Shown piece after piece: positions 21,469 through 33,500 of a stretch of 64,000 nucleotides of DNA. A program made the translations under genes and the position numbers. Where the stretch lies: NCBI GenBank assembly GCA_051530055.1, contig CM121341.1, positions 8,122,001 through 8,186,000 of the forward strand. Direction: 5' to 3'. This DNA is from Neoechinorhynchus agilis (taxonomy: Eukaryota; Acanthocephala). The first letter of the stretch is position 1; each line of letters opens with the position of its first letter. The notes under the pieces were generated by a model. It searched no databases. It was not told the origin of the DNA and saw nothing but the letters and a program-made list of their open reading frames with translations.

Positions 21469-22974
21469 TTACAATCTAATCTTTTTGTTTTTCTCTTTAT
21501 CATTCTCCAAAGCTTCACGATGACGCTTTCTATTAGTCGCGTTCAATTCATTTGTACGTTCAGGATTCTCAGCAATCCGCTGCTCTGCTCCTTCTTCATT
21601 GCCGTTAAGGATTTCGACGACGGTTTCTCCGCGCTCCACATTCCCGAAAAGAGACGAATATGCCGATTGCAACTGAGTTGGATTCGAACTCGTTGACTGC
21701 AATGGAATCCACTCCGATGCCATGATGGGCATCAATGTTTTTTCGACAAAATCAATAGCTTTTTTAAGCGTAATGGCTCTCAGCGGTCGTCCACGTTGAA
21801 ATTCTTTTACGATAACAATCGATTTGTAAAACATTCTTCGGTCTTTACCTGATAAAAATATTTTGAGAAGATATTTTACGACGGATAAAAACTTACAATG
21901 AGCATGTTGCTTCCGAACTTCTCTTAAGAAAATCTTTATCGTTGGAATCATAGAACCCAATTCCTGCTCAGCCTGTGCTCTGCTCATTCCCAGAATTTCT
22001 ATAAGAGCGTTAAACCGGATTTTTTGTCCTAAAATCTTACCTTCTTCATTCAAAATATTATTTGGTTGAAGAGTTGGTTCCATGTAGACCGGATCTTGAG
22101 ATTGATTAAATGCAGCGTTTGAATTTGTAAATCTTATCGCCGATTCTTGGAGATGATTACGGCCATATTCGGAAAAGTTTGATTCAACTTTTAGCGGTTG
22201 GGAAATTTCGGGATTAAAAAACTGTGTTTGTTGCTCGACATTTCTTTGAGTGTCAAATACACCCACAGGATGGAGTTGTTGCCGTTGACCGGTGAAATCA
22301 ATCGGCTGATCACTGTACATCGACATATTTGATTGATTGAGTGGTCGAGACTGATTAGGTGCGTAATCCACTTCATATTGATTCAATTGATGGATCGGAT
22401 GCTGTTGACTAATTGGGTTATAGCGATTCGGCTGTCTTGCTTGATATAATCGCTGACTTTGGAGCGTTGGATTTAGTATTCTCGGTGATTGCCAGACTTG
22501 GTCCGATCTTTGAGGTTGATTTGGCGGAAATGTCGGCTCAAATTGAGTGCATTGGCCGATCTGTTGGGTTTGATTGTAAAAGAACGAACTTTCATATTGA
22601 TTTGATTGGTCGATCGAATGCTGTTGATTCGTTGTGTGATAGTTTTGCATGCCATGTTCGTTTCGTTGGCATTCGAACATTGGGCCTTGCTGTTCAAATT
22701 GATTAAATTGACCAATTGATTGGTCTGATTGTGTAGCGTTCGGCTGCATTTGGTTACTTAATTGTTGGTGTGGTTCATAGTAGTCGGTCGTTGTATGTCT
22801 CATTTCTGGTCCAGTTGCTCTTCGATTCGCCCATAAATACCTCGACTGATTTACCATTTCATTTAATAAATCCAACACTGATTTATAGTACTGAGAGAGA
22901 TTGCGAGATTGGGTATATAAATCCTCTTCGGTACACTTCGGGGATTCGCCGTGTGGACTTTTACACAGCTCCAT
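21469..22974 (-). CDS. Gln/Asn-rich protein with a frame-preserving 48-nt intron
   Basis: I place the start at ATG 22972-22974, because upstream in-frame codons begin with GTG and an acceptor TTTTATTATAG lies 9 nt before this ATG. Reading straight through gives about 501 residues. At 21896-21849 there is a typical intron (GTAAGT...TTTATCAG) of 48 nt. Splicing gives 485 residues, joining HAHC to KDRRMFYKSIVIVKEF without changing frame, so retention would add 16 residues. The first 300 residues are Gln/Asn/Tyr-rich and prion-like. A helical region follows (RFNALIEILGMSRAQAEQEL, MIPTIKIFLREVRKQHAH). The tail is basic (NRKRHREALENDKEKNKKI). A nuclear or RNA-associated role is a guess. The stop lies 67 bp outside the right arm. 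Confidence 0.6.
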   Translation of the reverse strand: MELCKSPHGESPKCTEEDLYTQSRNLSQYYKSVLDLLNEMVNQSRYLWANRRATGPEMRHTTTDYYEPHQQLSNQMQPNATQSDQSIGQFNQFEQQGPMFECQRNEHGMQNYHTTNQQHSIDQSNQYESSFFYNQTQQIGQCTQFEPTFPPNQPQRSDQVWQSPRILNPTLQSQRLYQARQPNRYNPISQQHPIHQLNQYEVDYAPNQSRPLNQSNMSMYSDQPIDFTGQRQQLHPVGVFDTQRNVEQQTQFFNPEISQPLKVESNFSEYGRNHLQESAIRFTNSNAAFNQSQDPVYMEPTLQPNNILNEEGKILGQKIRFNALIEILGMSRAQAEQELGSMIPTIKIFLREVRKQHAHCKFLSVVKYLLKIFLSGKDRRMFYKSIVIVKEFQRGRPLRAITLKKAIDFVEKTLMPIMASEWIPLQSTSSNPTQLQSAYSSLFGNVERGETVVEILNGNEEGAEQRIAENPERTNELNATNRKRHREALENDKEKNKKIRL

Positions 22975-23099
22975 AATATTTTGGCTATAATAAAACCGAT
23001 CGGCATTGTGAAGATATCGCGATAAAAGACTACTTACATCGTTTTGGTAACATAAAGACGATTCTCGTAAGCTATTTCCATTTGAATTCACTTTGTAGA

Positions 23100-24419
23100 T
23101 CGTTGAGTTGTAAGCGATGATTTTTGTAAAAACATTGAATATTTCCTATTCTTACCATTCCGATAGAACCACAAATATTGGCAATTACATAATTATTGTT
23201 GCCATCTTTGTTTAAATTTAAAACAAATAACAAGGAAGCAAGTCTTTATATTTGCGTATTTTTATTTGTGCATAAATTCCTTTATTTACTCATTGAAACA
23301 TTTGGAGATCAATGCTTTAAACATTCTTGCACAAACAAACGCTATATTTTTTGGATGTACTGCTCCAAATACTGAGCTTGATTTTTTTATCAAATGAATC
23401 AAGATAACGTTTATGGATTTTATGTTGCAATATCACTGATGAAGTGCGAATCGACTAGGATTTTAGATGTATTGAAAATGAGTTCTTGGAGTAAAAACAA
23501 TTTCGTGACAGTTGAGTTGAAGAATTTCAGATGAATTTCTCTTATTTACTTAGGTCAAGAAAGTTAAAGGAAAGTAAAAAGGAAGCGAATGCTGCCACAA
23601 ATTGTCAACCAACGAAGTATTTTCCTTTGTTGCCACAACTAATTTTTTACTTTTCGTCTCATTCAAATGGTCTTTGAAAGTATCGTGAATTTATGTCTAA
23701 ACTTTATTGTCAATAGAAAAACGTAGAAATCAATTCTTTAGATTAAAAACGCTCTCATTTTATTTCACTAGGAATATAACGATCAACCTTAGAAGTCTCC
23801 GAATAAGTTTATCTGCTTTTAAAAAGGGTTGAAAAATGAAATTCGCCAATAATTTCAATCAGTCGGGAGTTTCTGGGAAATGCGGCAAATAATTCCCTAC
23901 CAAGACTTATTCACAAAAATCTTAAATGGCAAAAAACAATTTAATTCTGTATTAAATCCAATTAATCTTTTCAAATTATAGTTTCATAAAAAAATCAAAA
24001 TTCAAAAAAAAATATTATCAATAGTTTAGGTGTCCAACATTTAAGCTGGATTTAATCATCGCTTCGGAAATATGCCGATGATAACCAGAAATGTCTTAAA
24101 AAAACGAGCAATTTCAAATGGCATTCGCGAGAAAAAAAGAATCAATCCCCCTAAACAATGAAATTTTCCCACGTTTCTTAAACTGGTTTTTATATCTTTA
24201 TCGGACCTAATAAAATTACTTCAATTTTATGCCAATATAAAAACATGAATAATTCAGTGTTGAAACAAAGTAAAGATTAAGGCGACTTGGAGAAGGGTAA
24301 AAAATAATGTCTATATAGCAGAAATCTTTTCTATTATCTCATTGAAAAAAAGTTTTATCATCTATCAAAAATATTTTTTAAAAAAACATCGAGTACATTT
24401 CAACGCGCTGATTCCAAAT
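23100..24419. other. AT-rich intergenic DNA with a short dispersed repeat
   Basis: No gene recognised. A block near 23230-23345 (CTTTATATTTGCGTATTTTT, then AAACATTCTTGCACAAACAAA) recurs in similar form at about 24470-24535, at the 3' end of the LINE. The block may be LINE 3' tail sequence or a short repeat of its own. Confidence 0.5.
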
Positions 24420-26152
24420 TTATCTTCGGATTTGCGATAGCTGTCTTAGTTCTTGAGTTATTCGTAAAGAAGCAGGTCTTTGTATTTGCGTGTTTTTATT
24501 TGTACATTTAAACATTCTTGCACAAACAAAAACTCCGCACTTTGTAAAACGGTATTCGTTTTTAAAGGAGCAGAAATCATTCACACTATCGCTCTGGATC
24601 TCTGAGATGCCGTTTTGGTGTAACGGTCGAAAGGACAGGAGGAATGCCCCTACTCTCGGATCGCCAGTGATTCGTCTCAATCTCTTAGACAATTCTTAGA
24701 CCAGGTCCTGCGCCGCGGTACCAAACGACCCGAGCGTCTCGACGCCAAATGGAACAAAATAATGATTTCGACTCAGCTCCCTGTATTTAATCTTTTTACG
24801 TTCCTCAGCGGCGATATGGTGGCGAATTTTATGTTGCTGGCTGCGAATGGCGTCCCAGAGAAGGCATTTTCCTTCTCGCCACGGGAATACTGTGACACCG
24901 TCCGATCTACGACGGCCATCGAATCGGCCAAGATTGATCGGCTCTAGGATGTTGGACGCATTCACAGTATTCAGGGCACGGCTAACAGAATTGCGTTCAC
25001 TTCGGCGTGTCGCCGACAGACGAGACCATGACGTCCCGATGGTTCTACGGTCCCTTCGGAACGGCAGCAAAGGGGTGTGCACATCGATACCCCAAGTCTC
25101 AGGGACACTTTGATCTTTACTGTCTCGTCGGAGAGTACCCACAGAAAGTGATTGGGAGAGCTTTGAGCCAAGCACCCGATTCTCTTGTAGAGACTGCCGC
25201 CAATCGATTTCGGTTCACCAGGTCACTGGAATCTGAAATTAAAGAGTTATGAATTCTCGCTACCAGGGGCGAGTCCAAACTGATTGTTTGCAACCATTGA
25301 TGGAGACCTGCTCGCTGCCTGAATATCCAAACAAAAGATCAAGCTCCTCCACGAAATCTTCATCCAAAGTTTTAATTTTCGCCAAGCACGGATTTAACTA
25401 CTTTGTAGCTTGCTTCATACGATCCCAAATAAGCTCGCAGCGAAATATTGGCTACTTTTCGGATACCCAAACCGTCGGACGACACAGGCAAGGATGCTTG
25501 ATGCCAGGCCTCGTCCGACAGCTGAGTATTAAAAAATTTCTCGAGAAAGGCTTTCACCGTCTCGTCTAATTGTGCCAGCTCATCCATATGTCTAAAAAAG
25601 GTGCTGTGCGCAGCTTATACAGCAGTTTTGGAATGAAGATGGTGTTCTTGATCAGGAGCAGAGCCTCATTTGAAGATATCGTTCACAATATAGTTTGCCT
25701 GGACGCCTCATCTTCCACGTTCATCACTAAAATCTCTGCCAATTTTCGCCGCCTTCTTCACCAGTGTCTCAAAATCGCGCAGTACAACAGAGTGGTTACC
25801 TCCGAGCGTGGCATCGTACAGGTACCAGCCGTTAAATCTGGACTGGAGAGAGTGCGCGGCGGGATTGATTGCGAGTGGAAAGGTTATTGGGCCCAAAGGA
25901 TCCCTTTGTTGAACTCCTATTTCTGACCACAAAACGTGGTTATTGAACAAAGGCAACCGAGTTGAATTCGCATTAAGCATTAACGAAAAAGCGAAATGCT
26001 TCTGGTGCGTGATCTCTAACTACTTCGAGCAAATCTGCTCGATGAACTGTGTTGAAAGCGTTTAAAAAAATCACATTTCAAGATCTCGCACGGCTTTGAG
26101 TTTTCGGTGATGAACGTGCGGAGTGAATGAACAATCGCCTCTGCGCAAGCGG
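24420..26152 (-). mobile_element. LINE family A, longest copy in the window
   Basis: On the minus strand the parts occur in LINE order. A motif A-like AFNTVHRADLLE is near 26040-26080, then GVQQRDPLGPITFPLAI near 25880-25930 (motif B). WYLYDATLGG is near 25820-25840, where the catalytic DD is damaged. ASLPVSSDGLGIRKVANISL is near 25440-25510. The end is GRRRSDGVTVFPWREGKCLL, then EERKKIKYRELSRNHYFVPF near 24750-24920. Several frame breaks and the loss of the catalytic aspartate pair show it is dead. Its 5' end abuts the module-gene fossil at 26153, so it may have been 5'-truncated on insertion there. Confidence 0.85.
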
Positions 26153-27091
26153 CCATCCAAATTATTGTTTCGAACATCATTTCTTGAAATTTCTCTTCAA
26201 ATCATTGCAATAAAATATTATCGTATTCACTGCATCGTTGGCGACGGCGTATTTTTTATCGATAATACTTTTAGTCCGACAAAAAAGAGATCTTCGGTAC
26301 TAAATTCGATTTCATCAGACGGTTTTAAGGGTCTATTTTTCGAAACAGATCCTTCAGAGGTATTTTTAGTCGTTTTAACTCGTTCTCTAACCTCCGATAC
26401 TCCGCATGTTAAAAACTCTGTGATCTTCGATCTACTTTTCCTCGTAATCTCGTAAAGAATATTGATTAGCCCGGATACACATCTCTCATCTTTCAAAAGC
26501 ATTTGATTCATCGAATTCGTTTCTCGAACCGCGTCCTCTTGCAGTGACATTATCTCCTTTCGTGGATCTTTTGAGCTGAAATTCCTTTTTAATTTTGATT
26601 GTAACTCGATTTTTAAAAGAGCGTTCGCTTTGTTTCCAAACATTTCACTCACAATATTCAAAAATCCTTCTTTGCGTAATTCGCTCAAGCAAATTTTTCC
26701 TCTTAGAATATCTTCAAAATCATTCTTTACCCATCCGTAATTTATGACTTTGGAACCAGATTCATCCTCAACCAGTGACGGAGAGGAACGAAATATGGTG
26801 ATCCCTCATTTGGAAGCTACTTTGCTTGCATTAAGATATTAAGACTATTCTTGTAGTCGGCAGTGATTTTCGTCAATATTTTCTTGAATTTGATCTCCAT
26901 AGGAAACATTTTATACTTGAGACCTCATCATTGCACGGCCATTGTAAACATTTCGCAATTATCAATATCGTCAACGGTAACCTATCGAGCCAATAATTCT
27001 CGTAGATTTCGTTTCGGAAACGAGTTTGTTTGAATGTTTGTGGGTAATTTTGTTTTTGAATTTGAAATAATTTTTTAATTTCAATACTCAT
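26153..27091 (-). pseudogene. Degraded copy of the TND-like module gene (copy 3)
   Basis: An upstream piece near 27000-26880 reads FPKRNLRELLAR, then a diverged VTVDDIDNCEMFTM. This parallels LAKRNLRELLTR and ITAEEILNFGMLEM of module 1 in the gene at 1-1932. Further on, 26688-26227 is open and contains MSELRKEGFLNIVSEMFGNK, the module motif, and a second module near 26450-26600. Several stops and frame changes lie between. It keeps more of the gene than the fragment at 16343-16596, with which it shares 26153-26406. Confidence 0.6.
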
Positions 27092-27334
27092 TATTCACAT
27101 TGGTTGCCCTTATGTTTTCGAATCTCTATGCTTTTTACATAATTACCGCATATTAATTAAATCCATTTTAATAAGTCGTCGAAGATTTAAATTGTAGAAA
27201 AATTGGAAGGTACGCTTTTTTTAATTCAGCAGAACAACCTTAAGTACTTTTACTGAAAATGTGCTTCGAAAGTTGGATTTCATTCTGAATTAATCCTGGT
27301 TTTAATTTTCTTGCAAAAGACTTCGGGCTTTATT

Positions 27335-27482
27335 AAGACGTAAGATACTTATTTTAAAATCTCTTAAACGCTTAGGACCTTTTCAAAAAAGAATGAATTA
27401 TTCACACTAAGAGCATTGCTCAAAAAACGTTTGTTTCAGGTTTAGAAATAACAATTAAATCTTATCGTCATCTGGACTCAAT
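27335..27482. repeat. Duplicate of 16698-16845
   Basis: Almost identical to a stretch of the right inverted-repeat arm (ACTTATTTTAAAATCTCTTA, GCATTGCTCAAAAAACG). It stops where the C-rich LINE begins at about 27483. With 26153-26406 and the forkhead block at 30235-35500 it marks a third, directly oriented copy of the duplicated segment. From 27092 to 27334 nothing is recognised. Confidence 0.8.
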
Positions 27483-30075
27483 ATATTCCACATCCAAACA
27501 AATCTGGAAATTTTCGCTTCGCCCCTCAGAAGCGAAAAATTCCTTGGACGCTCACACTACCTCGCCTCTTAACACCACCTTTTCAACTCCCAATATCCTC
27601 TTGCCCCCCATCCCGCATACGCAGTTACCAGCCTTATGGTCCCTACACTCAAATCACCCCTTACTACAGTGTCCACCCACGAATCCCTTACCACCGAACT
27701 ACCCCGCCGGTCAACTCCCATCATTTCTCTCTCTGCACAGCTTTAACCCTCCCCGTCAGTGTCCAACCTTCGTGTGCCTTCTAGACATCCCTTTCCAATA
27801 ATCTTTTATTCTAACATCCGCAACCTCCTCCCCAAACTGGATGAGCTCCATATGGTTGCCTCTTCTTGCAGCGCCGACATCCTTGTAATTACGGAAACAT
27901 GGCTCTCACGCCATGGCAAATTATCTGCCTTCTTCCAAACTTTCAAGCTTTTCACCTCACAAGGGACTTCCGAAACAGGGGAGGCATATCGATCTTCATC
28001 CGCACCTCTCTCTTACCATTGCTCTTCACTCTACCTTTTCATCTCCGAAGATCTTGAATGTCTTCACATCCAACTTCAGCTCCCCCATCCGCAATGGGCA
28101 GCGTGAGATCTCTATCGCTGGCCTTTATCGCCCTCCTTTCTCAAACATCCCCAGGGCGATTTTACCAAACTGCCAATCCCGCCCTCGCTCTCTCATCTCT
28201 CCCAACTCGTTACTTTCACCACACGCTTCTCCTCCCGCCTTGATAAAAAATTTTCAAACATCAGGCAATACTCGTGCACTACCAAACTCCCCCCGATCGC
28301 CTCGTCTGACCATTGTTCCACCCTTCTCTCCCCCTCATCACCTCCAAAACATTCATTTTCCGACCCCTACGTTGTCTGGGATAAACGTGATCATCATACG
28401 CAATCCTTTGCTGCATGTGTCAATTCTCTTATCACGCAAAACCGCTCAACCATCTTTGGCATCGACCCCTCGATTGCAATGAGCTCTTTGTTAAATCAAA
28501 TAGAATCTGCGATGAAGGACTCCTTTTCTCGCAAAACAATACGAATCTCGAACCGCGACCCTCCATGGTTCTCGCCTTTTCTAAAAACCCTTCAAATACA
28601 GACCACCAAAGCTTTCCGTTCAGATAATCCTGTTTACCCCTCCCTCCACTCCACACTGACCAAACGCATCCGTATAGCCCGCAAATTATTTTTCTCATCT
28701 CGTCTCTCGTCCGTTCCAAATCGAAACTGGTGGCGTGAAATAAAAAATGTCACTGGTATTGGAGGGGTCCCCCAAGGCGCCGTACTTTCCCCTCTCCTCT
28801 TTGACATTTTTCTAAATGACCTCCATCCCCTCACTCCCCCTACCAAATATTTTCTCTATGCAGATGACCTCACAGTCATTACTATCGCATCTCCCTCTCT
28901 CTCCCTCTCCACAACCATGAACGAGCTCAACCATCTCATTTCCTCCCTCTCCACCCTAAAGCTCTCCCTAAATTTATCCAAATCTTTTGAGCTTGCCGCC
29001 CACATTTCTAAACGCAATCTTATCCCCCGCGCCTCTCCCTCTCCCCATCCAACGCTCCTCTTTTCTCCGGATACTGGGCCTGATTTCCAAGAAAACCTTA
29101 AATGGGATGCCCACATTTCATTTACACTCTCTAAAGCAAACCCTCGTCATTACCTTCTCAAACTCCTCCGGCGTCTCGGCGTATCCCCTAAACACCTTGC
29201 CCTCTTTTATCTTACTGCCATCCTTCCTATCCTTACATACGCTTTCCCCAATTGCCTCGCCTTTCCCGTCAATGCTCTCCATTCCCTCGAAACCTTCGGG
29301 ACTTCACTCCCTCCCCTCGACGCCCACCCTCGATTGCAATGGGTTCTTTGTCAAATCTAATAGAATCTGCGATGAAGGCCTCCTTTCCTCGCAAAACTAT
29401 ACGAATATCAAACCGCGACCCTCCATGGTTCTCGCCTTTTCTAAAAACCCTTCAAATCCAGGTCACCAAAGCTTTCCGGTCAGGTAATCCCGCTTACCCC
29501 TCCCTCCACTCCACACTGACCAAACGCATCCGAATAGCCCGCAAAGTATTCCTCTCATCTCGTCTCTCGTCCGTTCCCAATCAAAACTGGTGGCGTGAAA
29601 TAAAAAATGTCACCGGTCTTGGTAGATCCACCCCCTTCGCATCTCGCCCCAAATCTGATCTCCTCTCAATCCTTAACTCCATGAATAAAAACCTCTGTCC
29701 TCCCCAAACCTCCCATCCATTGTCCCAACCTCCCATCTCACGTTCTGACCCACCCATCCATACATGCCCTTCCCAAGTTTCCCCACTCAAAATCCTAGAG
29801 ATCCTTAAACGCCTGCCCCGCCATTCTTCCACTAATTCGATTATCCCAAATTGGGCCATTTGTTTCATCATCCCTGAACTTATCGATCCTTTAACGCACA
29901 TAACGAACCTTAGCTTTCTATTGAGCTCTTTCCCATCGTGTCTTAAGGAAGCCCGTGTCGTCCCCCTACCCAAAAACAATAAACAGATTTCCCCGCATCC
30001 TTTCGTCCCATCTCTATCCTCTCACCTTTCCCATCCTTCTCTCCTCTACATCACCTCAAAAATGTTCCTATTTTA
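27483..30075 (+). mobile_element. Rearranged Jockey/CR1-type LINE, C-rich strand
   Basis: The + strand is strikingly C- and T-rich compared with all neighbours. An APE-type endonuclease start is near 27790-27910 (NIRNLLPKLDELHMVASSC, then ADILVITETWLS). RT motifs GVPQGAVLSPLLFDIFLNDL and YFLYADDLTVI lie near 28760-28890, with connection sequence to about 29290. The element is not linear. A block of about 300 bp at 28465-28760 recurs at 29325-29620. The second copy continues into the pre-RT region (LKILEILKRLP, NWAICFIIPELIDPL) that should precede the RT. So two partial copies, or one copy with a tandem rearrangement, are fused. Frame breaks occur in the endonuclease. Confidence 0.8.
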
Positions 30076-30348
30076 AACAAACGAGATTCTGACTAGATAT
30101 TTTCTTATATATTTTTACCCATCCTGGTAAAATTTTAAAAAATCCAGGAAAGACCTCTTGTTTATTCGTCTCTTTCTTTTCGTTTGTTCTTATGTTTTAT
30201 ATTCGCTGCTCTTTTGATCACAGTTTGTTGATTTGCGATTTCTTAACAACAAATCATAGAAAAACAAAACAAGATGACATCCAAAACAATTTCCCTTAGG
30301 TACAAAGTTCAATCAAAAAAACAAAGTTGATGTTTTCGAATTGGGGAG

Positions 30349-30356
30349 TATAAATA
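30349..30356 (+). promoter_or_regulatory. TATA box of forkhead copy 3
   Basis: TATAAATA, 167 nt before the ATG at 30516, within the third copy of the duplicated promoter block, which begins near 30235. Confidence 0.55.
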
Positions 30357-30515
30357 CGATTCACTCATTCAATCAAGAAAGTTCGAACATAGAATCTTTC
30401 AATCGTCTCCAAGATTTCGGTCGATTATAGCGATCAACTCGATGAACATTTAAGTCGAATTCCTTCTTTATTAATATGAATTAAATTCATTTTTAATCTG
30501 ACTTTTCCAATTTAG

Positions 30516-33500
30516 ATGTCTGATTCCAGGAAAAGCTCTACTCATTCTCATGATGATGGTGATGAATCATATCAAGGAAATAGAAATCAACGGATCGAAG
30601 GAAATTCATCAGAAACCAGTGAAGAATCGGTTATTCTTATTAGTGCGAAGGATCGACGAATAAATGCGTGGGGGCCGTACACCTACGCGGATTTGATCGC
30701 AAAAGCAATCCAAAGCAGCCCCGAAAAGAGGCTGAAACTACGTGAAATTTATTCATGGCTGGAGGACAACAATTTATATTTTAATTATCGAATGGGCCCC
30801 GTCGAAAGTAGGCCTTGGAAGGTAAGTTTCCCATAACTTAAAATTTTAATGGCCGCCGATATTGTATTTAGAACGCAATTCGACATTGCCTTACGATAAA
30901 CAAAAAATTCGTTAAAATCGAGGACGACGATAATCCGAGAAGATCTTGGTGGACCATTGACCCGAATTACAGGGAGCCAGAACCCAAAAGACCGGGCCGA
31001 AAACGTACAAATCCTGGATCAATGAACGATGATCGGAACAAACGGGCCCGGTCCTCATTTGAACCGAGAGATTTCGTTCATGCAGCACCCCATGAAATGA
31101 ACAGGACGGTGGAAAATTCGAACGCAGCTAATTTAGTCCAAGGAATCTGTAATAACAGTACCAATATTGGAAATCGAAATGAACAGTTGGGTTTTGGGAA
31201 TATGGCACCCAATGGATATTTTCCAAATCAAAATTTGAACTTGGCGAACAACCACCGAGTAGAAAATACGAACGCAGCTAATTTAGTCCAAGGAATCCAC
31301 AATAACAGTACCAATATTGGAAACGAACAGTTGGGTTTTGGGAATATGGCACCCAATGGATATTTTCCAAATCAAAATTTGAACTTGGCGAACAACCACC
31401 GAGTAGAAAATACGAACGCAACTAATTTAGTCCAAGGAATCTATAATAACAGTACCAATATTGGAAATCGAAATGAACAGTTGGGTTTTGGGAATATGGC
31501 ACCCAATGGATATTTTCCAAATCAAAATTTGAACTTGGCGAACAACCCCCGAGTAGAAAATTCGAACGCAGCTAATTTAGTCCAAGGAATCTATAATAAC
31601 AGTACCAATATTGGAAACGAAATGAACAGTTGGGTTTTGGGAATATGGCACCCAATGGATATTTTCCAAATCAAAATTTGAACTTGGCGAACAACCCCGA
31701 GTAGAAAATTCGAACGCAGCTAATTAGTCGGAATCTATAATAACATTATTGGGAAATGAACAGTTGGGTTTTGGGAATATGGCACCCAATGGATATTTTC
31801 CAAATCAAAATTTGAACTTGGCGAACAACCACCGAGTAGAAAATTCGAACGCAGCTAATTTAGTCCAAGGAATCTATAATAACAGTACCAATATTGGAAA
31901 CCGAAATGAACAGTTGGGTTTTGGGAATATGGCACCCAATGGATATTTTCCAAATCAAAATTTGAACTTGGCGAACAACCCCCGAGTAGAAAATTCGAAC
32001 GCAGCTAATTTAGTCCAAGGAATCTATAATAACAGTACCAATATTGGAATCGAAATGAACAGTTGGGTTTTGGGAATATGGCACCCAATGGATATTTTCC
32101 AAATCAAAATTTGAACTTGGCGAACAACCACCGAGTAGAAAATACGAACGCAACTAATTTAGTCCAAGGAATCTATAATAACAGTACCAATATTGGAAAA
32201 ACGGTTTTGGGAATATGGCACCCAATGGATATTTTCCAAATCAAAATTTGAACTTGGCGAACAACCCCCGAGTAGAAAATTCGAACGCAGCTAATTTAGT
32301 CCAAGGAATCTATAATAACAGTACCAATATTGGAAATGAACAGTTGGGTTTTGGGAATATGGCACCCAATGGATATTTTCCAAATCAAAATTTGAACTTG
32401 GCGAACAACCCCCGAGTAGAAAATTCGAACGCAGCTAATTTAGTCCAAGGAATCTATAATAACAGTACCAATATTGGAAATGAACAGTTGGGTTTTGGGA
32501 ATATGGCACCCAATGGATATTTTCCAAATCAAAATTTGAACTTGGCGAACAACCCCCGAGTAGAAAATTCGAACGCAACTTATTTAGTCCAAGGAATCTA
32601 TAATAACAGTACCAATATTGGAAATGAACAGTTGGGTTTTGGGAATATGGCACCCAATGGATATTTTCCAAATCAAAATTTGAACTTGGCGAACAACCCC
32701 CGAGTAGAAAATTCGAACGCAGCTAATTTAGTCCAAGGAATCTATAATAACAGTACCAATATTGGAAAGAAATGAACAGTTGGGTTTTGGGAATATGGCA
32801 CCCAATGGATATTTTCCAAATCAAAATTTGAACTTGGCGAACAACCCCCGAGTAGAAAATTCGAACGCAGCTAATTTAGTCCAAGGAATCTATAATAACA
32901 GTACCAATATTGGAAATCGAAATGAACAGTTGGGTTTTGGGAATATGGCACCCAATGGATATTTTCCAAATCAAAATTTGAACTTGGCGAACAACCCCCG
33001 AGTAGAAAATTCGAACGCAACTAATTTAGTCCAAGGAATCTATAATAACAGTACCAATATTGGAAACGAAATGAACAGTTGGGTTTTGGGAATATGGCAC
33101 CCAATGGATATTTTCCAAATCAAAATTTGAACTTGGCGAACAACCCCCGAGTAGAAAATTCGAACGCAACTTATTTAGTCCAAGGAATCTATAATAACAG
33201 TACCAATATTGGAAATGAACAGTTGGTTTTGGGAATATGGCACCCAATGGATATTTTCCAAATCAAAATTTGAATTGCGAACAACCCCGAGTAGAAATCG
33301 AAGCACTATTTAGTCCAAGGAATCTAAATAACAGTACCAATATTGGAAATGAACAGTTGGGTTTTGGGAATATGGCACCCAATGGATATTTTCCAAATCA
33401 AAATTTGAACTTGGCGAACAACCCCCGAGTAGAAAATTCGAACGCAACTTATTTAGTCCAAGGAATCTATAATAACAGTACCAATATTGGAAATCGAAAT

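Noticed and set aside
7500-22974. Homology between the 7500 gene and the Q/N-rich gene at 21469-22974
   Set aside because: Only a short FYK/YYK..DLL resemblance and shared Gln/Asn richness; not enough to claim kinship.
16343-26406. The pair 16343-16596 / 26153-26406 as terminal repeats of one transposon
   Set aside because: Both are pieces of a host gene fossil, and further blocks in the same order show a segmental duplication.
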